From positions 1-64,000 of the forward strand of contig NZ_BJCC01000031.1 in NCBI RefSeq assembly GCF_004309355.1: a stretch of 64,000 bases of DNA, written 5' to 3'. This document shows, piece after piece, positions 8,966-17,535 of this stretch. A program made the position numbers and the translations under genes. This stretch comes from Enterococcus florum. Lineage in GTDB: Bacteria; Bacillota; Bacilli; Lactobacillales; Enterococcaceae. The notes below the pieces were generated by a model. It did not search any database, was not told the origin of the DNA, and worked only from the letters and a program-made list of their open reading frames with translations. Each line of letters opens with the position of its first letter. Positions within the stretch are counted from its first letter, which is position 1.

Positions 8966-9763
8966 CTAGTTCAACCATTGCGACAGGCGTTCAAACACAG
9001 TGGAGACTTGATTGTCTGCAGTTTGTTTAAGAAAATCGTGCTCCAGGTAATACACAGGAACGAACACACTTTTTTCATGGTACTTGGCCAGCTGCTTGCT
9101 GTAGCGAAACGGGACTTCCTGATCAGCGGTACTGGCACTGCCGAAAATCGGCGGAAATTCAGCTAGCTGCTCTGCTGATAGTGCGAAATCGGTCGATTCA
9201 GCCTGATAAAACTCAGTCAGCTTGTTTTGCTGTACGCCGTAAAGATAAAGCAGATACCGTTGCAGCTGCGGGTCATCCCAAACGCTGTCTTCCAACTCAA
9301 AAGCAGGAAGCATTTCTTCTTTTATAAGAGGAACATTCAAGTTTCTAGGTGTTTGGATAAAGCTCAGGTCAGTGTAGCCATAGAAATTGATCAAATAGTC
9401 AGGCAAAGCTTCCTGCTGCTTCAACAGCTCGCTGGTCAACAAGAACATCAAATAGCTGCCGGCAGAGCGTCCGCAAAAGATAAACGGGGCTTTTTTGATA
9501 TAGCTATCCTGAATTTCCTTATAGGTGTGTTTTAGCGCAGCCAAAATGTCAGACAATCCGCTATTTGGTGCTAATAAATAATCAAGAGCGATCACGCCAA
9601 AACCCTTGTTTAAAAATACCTCTGCCAGCTTTTTTGGTAAGTCGCTTTTACTGCCGTAGACGAGCCCCCCGCCATGAAAATAAACTACGAACTTCTGAGG
9701 TTTTGCTGTTTCTGGCATGTAGAGGTGAATCGAGCTGCCATTAGCCAACCGATGTGCGTTCAT
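8966..9763 (-). CDS. Alpha/beta hydrolase (HSL/esterase-like)
   Basis: A 265-aa protein with the oxyanion-hole motif HGGG (VVYFHGGGLVYGS) near residue 30 and a nucleophile elbow GRSAGS near residue 99. A likely catalytic Asp and His lie in the C-terminal third (TADQEVPF and LEHDF). This pattern fits the hormone-sensitive-lipase branch of small-molecule esterases. Its start overlaps the end of the PucR-type regulator gene by 23 bases, so the two are co-transcribed. The genome position next to the ureide operon hints at a hydrolase for a related ester or amide, but the substrate is not evident. The start has AAAGAGGAA upstream. Confidence 0.8.
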   Translation of the reverse strand: MNAHRLANGSSIHLYMPETAKPQKFVVYFHGGGLVYGSKSDLPKKLAEVFLNKGFGVIALDYLLAPNSGLSDILAALKHTYKEIQDSYIKKAPFIFCGRSAGSYLMFLLTSELLKQQEALPDYLINFYGYTDLSFIQTPRNLNVPLIKEEMLPAFELEDSVWDDPQLQRYLLYLYGVQQNKLTEFYQAESTDFALSAEQLAEFPPIFGSASTADQEVPFRYSKQLAKYHEKSVFVPVYYLEHDFLKQTADNQVSTVFERLSQWLN

Positions 9764-11336
9764 GATGGATTCCTCTTTTCTTCAGCTTCAATAGATAAGT
9801 TCCTGTCTCATAATTTAACAGCTGGAGCGGATTTGTCAAATCGATCGCGAGCAGCTCTTCCACACGTCCCAGACGATAGCGAATCGTCTTAGGGTGAAGA
9901 AAGAGGGCTTCTGCTGTCCGTTTGTAATTGCGGTTATTCATAAAAAAGCTGTGAAGCGTTTCGAACAATTCATAGTGCTCCTGGTTAAGCTGAATCAATT
10001 TTTGAGGAATGATCGTATTGATCTCAGCCATTTTGTTTTCCCGAATAAAGTAGCGAAAGATCCCGATGTCTGCCAATTCCAAAACACTGTCGATATAATA
10101 CGCTCGATTAAAACGAATGATATCCAAGCACTCCAATAACACTTCCTTCAGGTCTTCTTTGTTTTTGATGCTGCTGATGGCGAAGGTCAGTCCAGGCAGG
10201 CTATTGAAAGTCTCTCTAAATGAATACAGCAAATCAGCCTTCGTTAGTGCTTCTTCACGAGTTGGAAAGTTGTACAATACGACTGAATAATCATGATGTT
10301 CAAAGAAAATCACATGCCTTTTCATTCGTCTCAGGCGACTCAAGGTCTCTTTTTTGATCGTCTGGCTGTCCAAACTTTTTGTGGAGAAGGCAACTGCTTG
10401 GTAATAGGTATGGCGATTTAAATTGGCTTCATTCAATAAACTATCCAGCTCATCTAAATTACTGGGGGTATTCTGCAAGATCGCGTCAGCCAAGTTATTC
10501 ATTCGAGCATAGCGTTCCCGCTTGATCAGATATTCCATTTGCAGTTTTTCCTGAATAATATCTATGGCATTTTCGATGATCATCATATCGGTTTCTTTGA
10601 AGTCGTTTTCTTTTTGATACACCAGAAGAGTACATTCGCCGAAATACCGATTGACGATCTGGACCTTCAACGCATAGAGTTCTTTAGCATCGCGATGGGA
10701 AAAAAGCGTCAGCAACTCGTAATTGTTTTTGGTAAATTCACTGCTTTTTAGATGGACAGCGTTGGTCACCACTAAGTCATCTTGAAGATAGCCTTCCTTA
10801 ATATTTATGCGATGGGAAGGAATCTCGAGCCGGCAGCTTTTATTGATGATCAAATGAAACTCGCTTAGCAATTGGTCAAAGGAAGGCAGATTGCGCTCGA
10901 TTTTGGTAAAACGCTGCCGTACCTCATAGTACGTTCGCAAGACGTGACTTTGGTGATTTAATAAGGGTTCATAAATGGACAGCATGATTTTTTCATAGGT
11001 CAAATCTTGAGAAACCTTGATTAGCGGAATCTCAAATTCAAAGCATAGATCGATCAGCCATTCAGGGATCATTGAGATCAATCGATCGACTTTAACGATC
11101 AATCCACTCACGCCGATCAGCTGCATTTTTTCAAAAAAGATGCGCAGCGCTTGCGGAGTTAATTCATCAAAGGCGTAAAATGAAGTCAAAATCAACTGAT
11201 TCTTTTTACTCCATTTCTCAATATCCAACGCCTCCAACACCATGGCAGATTCCACTTCATTTTCCAATCCAATATCCTTCGTTAAAACTTTGCTTGTTTT
11301 AAAAATATCTAAGGCAATCAACTCTTTTATTTTCAT
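9741..11336 (-). CDS. PucR-family transcriptional regulator
   Basis: A 531-aa regulator with an N-terminal PucR-type sensor domain (about 5-125), a middle GGDEF-like/CdaR region and a C-terminal PucR helix-turn-helix (NRNYKRTAEALFLHPKTIRYRLGRVEELL, about 475-505). PucR proteins commonly control purine and allantoin breakdown. It is transcribed divergently from the oxamate/ureide operon with 123 bases between the two starts, so it is the best candidate regulator of that operon. The ribosome site AAGGAG precedes ATG 11336. Confidence 0.88.
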   Translation of the reverse strand: MKIKELIALDIFKTSKVLTKDIGLENEVESAMVLEALDIEKWSKKNQLILTSFYAFDELTPQALRIFFEKMQLIGVSGLIVKVDRLISMIPEWLIDLCFEFEIPLIKVSQDLTYEKIMLSIYEPLLNHQSHVLRTYYEVRQRFTKIERNLPSFDQLLSEFHLIINKSCRLEIPSHRINIKEGYLQDDLVVTNAVHLKSSEFTKNNYELLTLFSHRDAKELYALKVQIVNRYFGECTLLVYQKENDFKETDMMIIENAIDIIQEKLQMEYLIKRERYARMNNLADAILQNTPSNLDELDSLLNEANLNRHTYYQAVAFSTKSLDSQTIKKETLSRLRRMKRHVIFFEHHDYSVVLYNFPTREEALTKADLLYSFRETFNSLPGLTFAISSIKNKEDLKEVLLECLDIIRFNRAYYIDSVLELADIGIFRYFIRENKMAEINTIIPQKLIQLNQEHYELFETLHSFFMNNRNYKRTAEALFLHPKTIRYRLGRVEELLAIDLTNPLQLLNYETGTYLLKLKKRGIHHERTSVG

Positions 11337-11398
11337 CTTTTTCTCCTTTTCCCACTTTTTGGATAAAATTCATACTTCTATTTTAGACTATTGACCAA

Positions 11399-11412
11399 TG
11401 AAAACGCAAACA
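11399..11412 (+). promoter_or_regulatory. Candidate cre (CcpA) site upstream of the ureide operon
   Basis: The sequence TGAAAACGCAAACA matches 13 of 14 positions of the consensus TGWAANCGNTNWCA. It lies between the divergent regulator and the operon start (ATG 11460). A -10-like TACAAT follows at 11421-11426. This predicts glucose repression of ureide fermentation. Confidence 0.5.
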
Positions 11413-11459
11413 GAAATCGTTACAATAAACGTGTAAAGCAAAACAAAAGGAGGAGCATT

Positions 11460-14400
11460 ATGTTACAAACAGTTATTTTAAAAAATAATTATCAAGACTC
11501 GATCAATCTCATGTTGCTGACAAACAGTATCAACGAATTAGCAGACGTTCAAATGAGCCAGATTATGATGGGGACAGATGCCAATAAAGATATTTTGAAC
11601 AACACCAATCTGCTGACAGAAGAGGCTAAGGCAGCCTCACCAAACGACTTAATGATTGTGGTCGACAGCGAAAACCAACAGATTATGGATGAGGTCCTGC
11701 CTGCAGTCAATGAATTTTTAAATGATTTGTCTTCAAACAATCAAGAGACGCAAAAAGCTGCAAGCTCATGGCAGGAAGCAATGGAGCATCTGCCAGATGC
11801 GAACGTGGCATTGTTCAGTATTCCTGGTGAATACGGAGCTGCTGAGATGGAAACGGCACTTAAAAATGGCTTGCATGTCTTTTCATTTACCGACAATGTT
11901 GCTATTGAAGATGAGGTTCGTTTGAAGAAATTGGCCCACGAAAAAGGGCTGCTGATGATGGGTCCCGACTGCGGGACAGGGATTATCTCTAGTATCCCAG
12001 TCGCTTTCACTAATGTGGTCTCCCCCGGTAATATCGGCGTCGTTGGTGCATCAGGTACCGGCATTCAAGAAGTGACGACGATCATTGACCGATTAGGAAA
12101 CGGTGTGGTACACGCCATCGGAACAGGCGGACGAGATCTAAGTGACAAAGTAGGGGCAACAACCGTCAAGGATGCCATCGTCGCTTTGGAAAACCATGAG
12201 CCGACAGACGTGATTTGTGTGATTTCAAAGCCGCCTGCAAAAGAGGTTCGAGATGAAGTGGTTCAACTGCTTCAAAGTATCAGCAAACCAGTAGTAGCCA
12301 TCTTCTTGGGTGAAAAACCAACTGCTCATGAAGGCAAAGTTTACTTGGCTCATACTCTTGAAGAAACCGCTAGAATCGCAGTTGACTTAGCCAATGAAGA
12401 AGCTGTCAAGAAAAATTATTTTGACCCGATGAGCAAACCAGAGGGAGCTTCTTTAGATGAAAACAAAGTGGTGAAGGGCTTATATTCAGGCGGAACACTG
12501 GCTGCTGAGGCAGGCATGATGATCTCTGAAGCCTTGAATTTGGAAGGGCTGATCAAGCAAGAAGGTTATATCTTAAAATCTCATGGGTACGATGTGATTG
12601 ACTTAGGCGATGACATTTACACACAAGGGAAACCACACCCAATGATCGACCCAGAAGTACGGATCAACAAGATTCATGAATACGCGCAAGATGCTGCAAC
12701 AGGAATTATTCTTTTCGATGTTGTTTTAGGTTATGGAGCTCACCCGGATATGGCAAGTGCTCTTTTGCCAGCTATTCAAGAGGAACAGGCAAAAGCAGCC
12801 GCTGAGAACCGGGAATTGTACTTTGTAGCTACCGTTGTCGGAACTGAAAAGGACCCGCAAAATTACCAGCAAACTGTTGCTCGCCTTAAAGAAGCAGGGG
12901 TGTTTGTAGAAGAAAGCAATGCAAAAGCAGTTCGCTTGGCTTTATTATTGAAAGGCATTGAATTAACGGAAGAAGACAAAGAAGTTGTTGCGTATACTGG
13001 CCAAACTGTAACCGTACCTGCTGTCAGCGAACAAGTGATGGAGCTGTTGAACACGAAGCCGCGGATCATCAACGTTGGCCTGCAAAGCTTCAACGAATCG
13101 ATTCAAGAATACGGCGGAAAATCAGAGCAGTTCAACTGGCGTCCAAGAGCCGGCGGCAATAAGAAAATGATCAAGATCTTAAATGCCCTGGACGATTACG
13201 CGGAGAAAATCGAAGAAGAAAATCAAAAGGTCACTGAAAAAATGAAAAATGCACAGCCGTTTCTGGTTGATGTGGTACCAGCAAAATCGGTGATCCCCGA
13301 ATTAAATGAAGCACAAAAAACCTTGCTGCATGCAGGGCCTCCAATCCGCTGGGAAGAAATGACAGGACCGATGAAGGGCTCTTGTCTAGGAGCAGCGTTG
13401 TTCGAAGGCTGGGGCGAAGATGAAACAGAAGTCCAAAAGCTTCTGGAAAATGGCGAAGTTCGTTTTATTCCTTGCCACCACGTTCAAGCAGTTGGGCCGA
13501 TGGGCGGGATCACATCCGCAAACATGCCTGTTTTAGTCGTAGAAAACCGGTTAGACGGTTCACGCGCTTACTGTACGATGAACGAAGGGATCGGAAAAGT
13601 CTTGCGATTTGGGGCTTACTCGGAAGAAGTTGTCACGCGTTTAGGCTGGATGCGTGATGTATTAGGCCCAACCATTGCACAGGCTTTGGCAAAATCGGAG
13701 GATGGGATCAATCTAAGCGTGCTGATTGCGCGTTCGATCACGATGGGGGATGAGTTCCACCAACGAAATATTGCGGCTTCTCTGAATTTCTTAAAAGAAA
13801 TCTCGCCATTGATTATCGAACTGCCGATCGATGAACAACAAAAATACGATGTCGTCAAATTCTTGGCAGACACAGATCAATTCTTCTTGAATATTATGAT
13901 GGCTACAGGAAAAGCGATCGTTGATTGTGCACGGAAAGATACGAAAGGAACGATCGTCACCACCATGACACGAAACGGGGTCAACTTTGGAGTACGTATC
14001 GCGGAAACTGGAGATGATTGGTACACAGCTCCTGTGAATCTGCCAAAAGGCCTGTACTTTACTGGTTTTACTGAAGCAGACGGCAATCCAGATATCGGAG
14101 ACAGTGCGATTACGGAAACGGTTGGTGTCGGAGCCATGGCGATGGTAGCTGCACCAGGAGTTACACGCTTCGTCGGTGCTGGCGGCTTCCAGGATGCCTT
14201 GGATATTTCAAATGAGATGGCTACAATTTGCGAAGGACACAATCCAACCTGGACGATCCCAACCTGGGATTTCCAAGGAAGCTGTCTGGGGATCGATATT
14301 CGGAAAGTTGTCGAAACGGGTGTGACCCCGATCATCAATACAGGGATCGCCCACAAGGATGCTGGTGTAGGACAAGTTGGTGCTGGGACCGTTCGGGCTC

Positions 14401-14465
14401 CTCTTGGCTGTTTTGAAAAGGCCCTTGAAGCTTATGCAAAAGAGTTGGGGATCGATGTGGAATAA
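11460..14465 (+). CDS. FdrA-YlbE fusion: oxamate carbamoyltransferase subunits AllF and AllG in one chain
   Basis: A 1001-aa protein; ATG 11460 follows AAAGGAGGAG. Residues ~1-520 match the FdrA/acyl-CoA-synthetase-like family, including the nucleotide-binding segment GVVGASGTGIQEV and GTGGRDLSDKVG (about 190-230). Residues ~525-1001 match the DUF1116/YlbE family (opening with RIINVGLQSFNES, then PPIRWEEMTGPMKG). In E. coli these are two genes, fdrA (allF) and ylbE (allG), which with ylbF (allH) form the anaerobic oxamate carbamoyltransferase. That enzyme cleaves oxalurate with phosphate to oxamate and carbamoyl phosphate. The DUF2877 gene (allH) follows directly and carbamate kinase is in the same operon, which strongly supports the role. 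The fusion itself is notable. Confidence 0.88.
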   Translation: MLQTVILKNNYQDSINLMLLTNSINELADVQMSQIMMGTDANKDILNNTNLLTEEAKAASPNDLMIVVDSENQQIMDEVLPAVNEFLNDLSSNNQETQKAASSWQEAMEHLPDANVALFSIPGEYGAAEMETALKNGLHVFSFTDNVAIEDEVRLKKLAHEKGLLMMGPDCGTGIISSIPVAFTNVVSPGNIGVVGASGTGIQEVTTIIDRLGNGVVHAIGTGGRDLSDKVGATTVKDAIVALENHEPTDVICVISKPPAKEVRDEVVQLLQSISKPVVAIFLGEKPTAHEGKVYLAHTLEETARIAVDLANEEAVKKNYFDPMSKPEGASLDENKVVKGLYSGGTLAAEAGMMISEALNLEGLIKQEGYILKSHGYDVIDLGDDIYTQGKPHPMIDPEVRINKIHEYAQDAATGIILFDVVLGYGAHPDMASALLPAIQEEQAKAAAENRELYFVATVVGTEKDPQNYQQTVARLKEAGVFVEESNAKAVRLALLLKGIELTEEDKEVVAYTGQTVTVPAVSEQVMELLNTKPRIINVGLQSFNESIQEYGGKSEQFNWRPRAGGNKKMIKILNALDDYAEKIEEENQKVTEKMKNAQPFLVDVVPAKSVIPELNEAQKTLLHAGPPIRWEEMTGPMKGSCLGAALFEGWGEDETEVQKLLENGEVRFIPCHHVQAVGPMGGITSANMPVLVVENRLDGSRAYCTMNEGIGKVLRFGAYSEEVVTRLGWMRDVLGPTIAQALAKSEDGINLSVLIARSITMGDEFHQRNIAASLNFLKEISPLIIELPIDEQQKYDVVKFLADTDQFFLNIMMATGKAIVDCARKDTKGTIVTTMTRNGVNFGVRIAETGDDWYTAPVNLPKGLYFTGFTEADGNPDIGDSAITETVGVGAMAMVAAPGVTRFVGAGGFQDALDISNEMATICEGHNPTWTIPTWDFQGSCLGIDIRKVVETGVTPIINTGIAHKDAGVGQVGAGTVRAPLGCFEKALEAYAKELGIDVE

Positions 14466-15267
14466 ACCAATGATCAGTCCATACCTCGTGCCGTTGGATC
14501 AGTACGGGAAAATCGGAAAGGTTCACAGCGATTTTGAACATTCCTTCAACATCGCAGTTGGAAAACAATTGATCAACGTAGGAAACTATCACAACTATCT
14601 TTCAAGTTTTGGTTTTTTCCTGCCTGATCCGCTTTTCCAAGAGCTTCATCCATTTGCCAAAGTCGGTAATGTCGTCAAAATAAAGCAAGACCAGCTCACC
14701 TTTTATGATCAAAAGGGTGTGTACAAACTGTCTTTATCGAACATGGAACTACGGATACTCAAAACCAATCCGTTGCCAGTGGATAAAGCTTACTTGAAGC
14801 AATTGGTTGAGCTGTTGGAGTCAGAAGCACTTGCTTCAAAAATTGGATTGGTGATAGATGCCAAAGCCGAGAAATATCTCCAACAACTGGTCAATGACGA
14901 AAGACCCGACTGGACTGAAATCAAAAAGTATCTGATCGGCAGAGGAAAGGGCTTGACCCCTAGCGGCGACGATCTGCTAGTAGCCTATCTGTTCATCATG
15001 AATCTTTTCTGGCAAGAGCGAGCGCAGGAGTTGGCGCTCGTCCTTGACCAGGAATTATCAACAACTGCAGTCAGTCAAAATTATTTGTGGGCTTGTCAAA
15101 AAGGCTATGTCAGCTCCCCTATTTATCAGCTGTATTCTGCGATCCAAGCACAGGCGGATCGCCAAACGCTTCAAGCAGCAGTCAAGCAAGTATTGCGTAT
15201 TGGACACACTTCCGGCAAAGACATGGGTTTTGGTCTTTTGCTGGGACTCAAAGCAATTATTAAATAA
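14455..15267 (+). CDS. allH: DUF2877 protein, oxamate carbamoyltransferase subunit AllH
   Basis: A 270-aa cytoplasmic protein of the DUF2877 (YlbF/AllH) family. The conserved segment GRGKGLTPSGDDLLVAYLF (about 162-180) is the family's hallmark, and the C-terminal GHTSGKDMGFGLLLG is also typical. I start it at ATG 14455, overlapping the fusion gene by 11 bases after GGGGAT; ATG 14470 is an alternative. In E. coli AllH is required with AllF and AllG for oxamate carbamoyltransferase activity. Translational coupling with the AllF-AllG fusion suggests equal production of both chains. Confidence 0.85.
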   Translation: MWNKPMISPYLVPLDQYGKIGKVHSDFEHSFNIAVGKQLINVGNYHNYLSSFGFFLPDPLFQELHPFAKVGNVVKIKQDQLTFYDQKGVYKLSLSNMELRILKTNPLPVDKAYLKQLVELLESEALASKIGLVIDAKAEKYLQQLVNDERPDWTEIKKYLIGRGKGLTPSGDDLLVAYLFIMNLFWQERAQELALVLDQELSTTAVSQNYLWACQKGYVSSPIYQLYSAIQAQADRQTLQAAVKQVLRIGHTSGKDMGFGLLLGLKAIIK

Positions 15268-15333
15268 ACGATGCCAGTCCAACGTTTGCCGCTTGTTCGG
15301 TCTTCTTGAACACGAAAGAAAAGGAGAAAAACC

Positions 15334-16578
15334 ATGGAAAATACAAAACAACAAAAAGCAGTCAAGGTCAGTGATACGTACTGGATCAAAGTCGTTGCGA
15401 TCTTTTTTGTCGGTTGGATATTAATGTATGCCACACGAACGATCTTTAATCCGATCATGGGTGTCGTAGGAGAACAATTTGGATTAAGCAACACTCAATT
15501 AGGGTTAGCAAATAGTATCTTCTTTCTAACCTATGCAGTAGCACAGGTACCATTCGGTGTAGTCGGTGATAAAATCGGCCGGAAACTTGTGATCACAGTC
15601 GGGTTCTTGTTAATGGGGGCAATGACTTTCTTCAGCGGCTTAGCAACTACCTTTGTCATGTTCTTAGTCATTCGGGCGATCGCCGGGATCGGACAAGGTG
15701 CCTACTATGGTCCGCAATACGCGCTTTCCACTGAATCGATCCCCAAAAGCAAATTAACTTTAGGGACAGCGATCATCAACAGCGGAATGGCCTTCGGGAC
15801 CTCCGGCGGATACCTGCTTTCTAGTAAATTAGTATTGGATAACGGAGAACACTGGAGTCGGCCATTCTATATCATGGCAATTCCTACCATTATCGTTGCG
15901 ATTCTATTTTTCACAATGCTGAAAGAACGCGTGATTCGCCCAGAAGATCAAGCCGTTCAAGAAACAGCAGAACAAAAACCAGTTGAAAACAAGGTTTCAT
16001 TCAAATCGATCGTTTCAAACAAAAATCTATTGGCAGCATTCATCCTTTGCTTTACCAGTATTTATGCCAATTTCGTAATCATCACATGGCTGCCGTCCTT
16101 CTTGATTGCTGAGCGGGGCTTTGCCGGAACCAGTGTTGGCTTCATCTCTTCTCTTGTTCCGTGGGCTTCGATTCCAGGAGCACTAATCTTTGCCCGTATC
16201 GCAGACAAATCAGGAAGCACTAAAAAATTAGTGTATCTGCTGGTTCCGCTGGCGATCTTATCCGTTTTCTCGATTGCTTTTGTGACAGACCGGACATTGT
16301 TGATCGCTGTACTGATTTTGTATGGATTGACTGGAAAACTAGCGCTTGACCCAATCGTTGTTGCATACGTAACCAAAAATGCACCCGCAGGCTCTCTTTC
16401 CACAACGTTAAGTGCCTACAATTTCATCGGAATGTCTGGCTCTATCTTAGCGCCTTACATCACCGGATTTTTGGCAGATTCACTAGGTTCGATGCAAGTT
16501 GGTTTCTACCTCGCATGCGGGTTGCTAGTGATCGGATTGTTGTTGTTCGCAGTATTAGCAAAAGACACGAAGGAGTAA
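15334..16578 (+). CDS. MFS permease of the ureide operon
   Basis: A 414-aa major facilitator with about 12 membrane spans. The signature loop VVGDKIGRKLVI lies between spans 2 and 3 (about residue 70-80), and an Ala/Gly-rich repeat GSTKKLVYLL follows the central loop. Its sequence type resembles the anion:cation symporter branch (glucarate/hexuronate/phthalate carriers). Inside this operon it likely imports ureidoglycolate, oxalurate or allantoate, or exports oxamate. The direction and substrate are inference. AAAGGAGAAAAACC precedes the start. Confidence 0.8.
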   Translation: MENTKQQKAVKVSDTYWIKVVAIFFVGWILMYATRTIFNPIMGVVGEQFGLSNTQLGLANSIFFLTYAVAQVPFGVVGDKIGRKLVITVGFLLMGAMTFFSGLATTFVMFLVIRAIAGIGQGAYYGPQYALSTESIPKSKLTLGTAIINSGMAFGTSGGYLLSSKLVLDNGEHWSRPFYIMAIPTIIVAILFFTMLKERVIRPEDQAVQETAEQKPVENKVSFKSIVSNKNLLAAFILCFTSIYANFVIITWLPSFLIAERGFAGTSVGFISSLVPWASIPGALIFARIADKSGSTKKLVYLLVPLAILSVFSIAFVTDRTLLIAVLILYGLTGKLALDPIVVAYVTKNAPAGSLSTTLSAYNFIGMSGSILAPYITGFLADSLGSMQVGFYLACGLLVIGLLLFAVLAKDTKE

Positions 16579-16583
16579 TCAGG

Positions 16584-17516
16584 ATGAGTTTAAATGTAAT
16601 TGCTTTAGGCGGAAATGCGATTTTAGAAAAGGATCCTTCTGATCAGGCTCAAAAGGAGACCGTTCAGAAGGCGGCAAAATACATTGCTGATTTTATTGAG
16701 TCTGGAGAACAGGTGGTCATCTGTCACGGGAATGGTCCTCAGGTCGGTAATTTGCTTTTACAGCAGAAAGCTGCAAATGGGGAAAAGAATCCAGCATTGA
16801 AATTGGATTCCTGCGTGGCCATGACAGAAGGCAGTATCGGCTATTGGATTCAAAATGCGCTATCCAATGAGTTTTTGCGAAGAAATATCGAGATGCCTGT
16901 GGTTTCAATGATCACACAGGTACGTGTGGATGAAGAAGATCCTTCCTTTAAAAACCCAACCAAGCCTATCGGACCTTTCTATACAAAGGATGAGGCGGTA
17001 AACGAGACAAAGGACGGGTCTGTCTTTAAAGAAGATGCTGGCAGAGGCTACCGAAAAGTGGTACCTTCGCCGATGCCGCAAGAAATCGTAGAGAAAAAAG
17101 CAGTACAGCAGATGGTGGCTGGCGGAATCTTACCGGTTTGTGCTGGTGGGGGCGGCGTTCCTGTGGTATTGAAGGAAGACCGTTTTGAAGGGGTAGAGGC
17201 AGTCAATGACAAAGATTTTTCAGCAAAGGTCTTGGCCGAAAACATCGATGCCGATCAGCTGATCATTCTTACCGGAGTGGACAATATCTATATCAACTTC
17301 AATACACCAAAACAAAAAGCTTTAGAAACCATTAGTGTCTCGGAAGCAGAATCTTATATTTCTGAGGGACACTATGCGGCAGGTAGTATGCTGCCGAAAA
17401 TTGAAGCAGCGATTGCGTTTGTTAAGAACAATCCCCGAAGAAAAGCGATCATCACTTCAATTGAGAATTTGAAAAGAATCAAAGAAGGTGCTGGAACGAC
17501 AGTAGTAAGCGGCTAG
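16584..17516 (+). CDS. arcC: Carbamate kinase
   Basis: A 310-aa amino-acid-kinase-fold enzyme. The N-terminal VIALGGNAIL and the segment VVICHGNGPQVGNLLLQ (about 45-60) are diagnostic. VCAGGGGVPVV and AGSMLPKIEAA also match the family. It transfers phosphate from carbamoyl phosphate to ADP, yielding ATP, CO2 and NH3. ATG 16584 follows AAGGAG, 5 bases after the MFS stop; longer upstream starts overlap the MFS gene and are rejected. No arginine deiminase genes are nearby. Its place after the AllFGH genes makes it the energy-yielding step of ureide fermentation rather than of the arginine pathway. Confidence 0.95.
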   Translation: MSLNVIALGGNAILEKDPSDQAQKETVQKAAKYIADFIESGEQVVICHGNGPQVGNLLLQQKAANGEKNPALKLDSCVAMTEGSIGYWIQNALSNEFLRRNIEMPVVSMITQVRVDEEDPSFKNPTKPIGPFYTKDEAVNETKDGSVFKEDAGRGYRKVVPSPMPQEIVEKKAVQQMVAGGILPVCAGGGGVPVVLKEDRFEGVEAVNDKDFSAKVLAENIDADQLIILTGVDNIYINFNTPKQKALETISVSEAESYISEGHYAAGSMLPKIEAAIAFVKNNPRRKAIITSIENLKRIKEGAGTTVVSG

Positions 17517-17535
17517 ATAAGTGAGGTAGTTCATC

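Noticed and set aside
13877-14356. 159-aa minus-strand frame inside the AllF-AllG fusion gene
   Set aside because: Antisense to conserved DUF1116 coding sequence; no start signals.
16584-17516. Arginine deiminase pathway assignment for carbamate kinase
   Set aside because: No arcA, arcB or arcD neighbours; the gene is embedded among allFGH and allD-like genes, which already supply carbamoyl phosphate.
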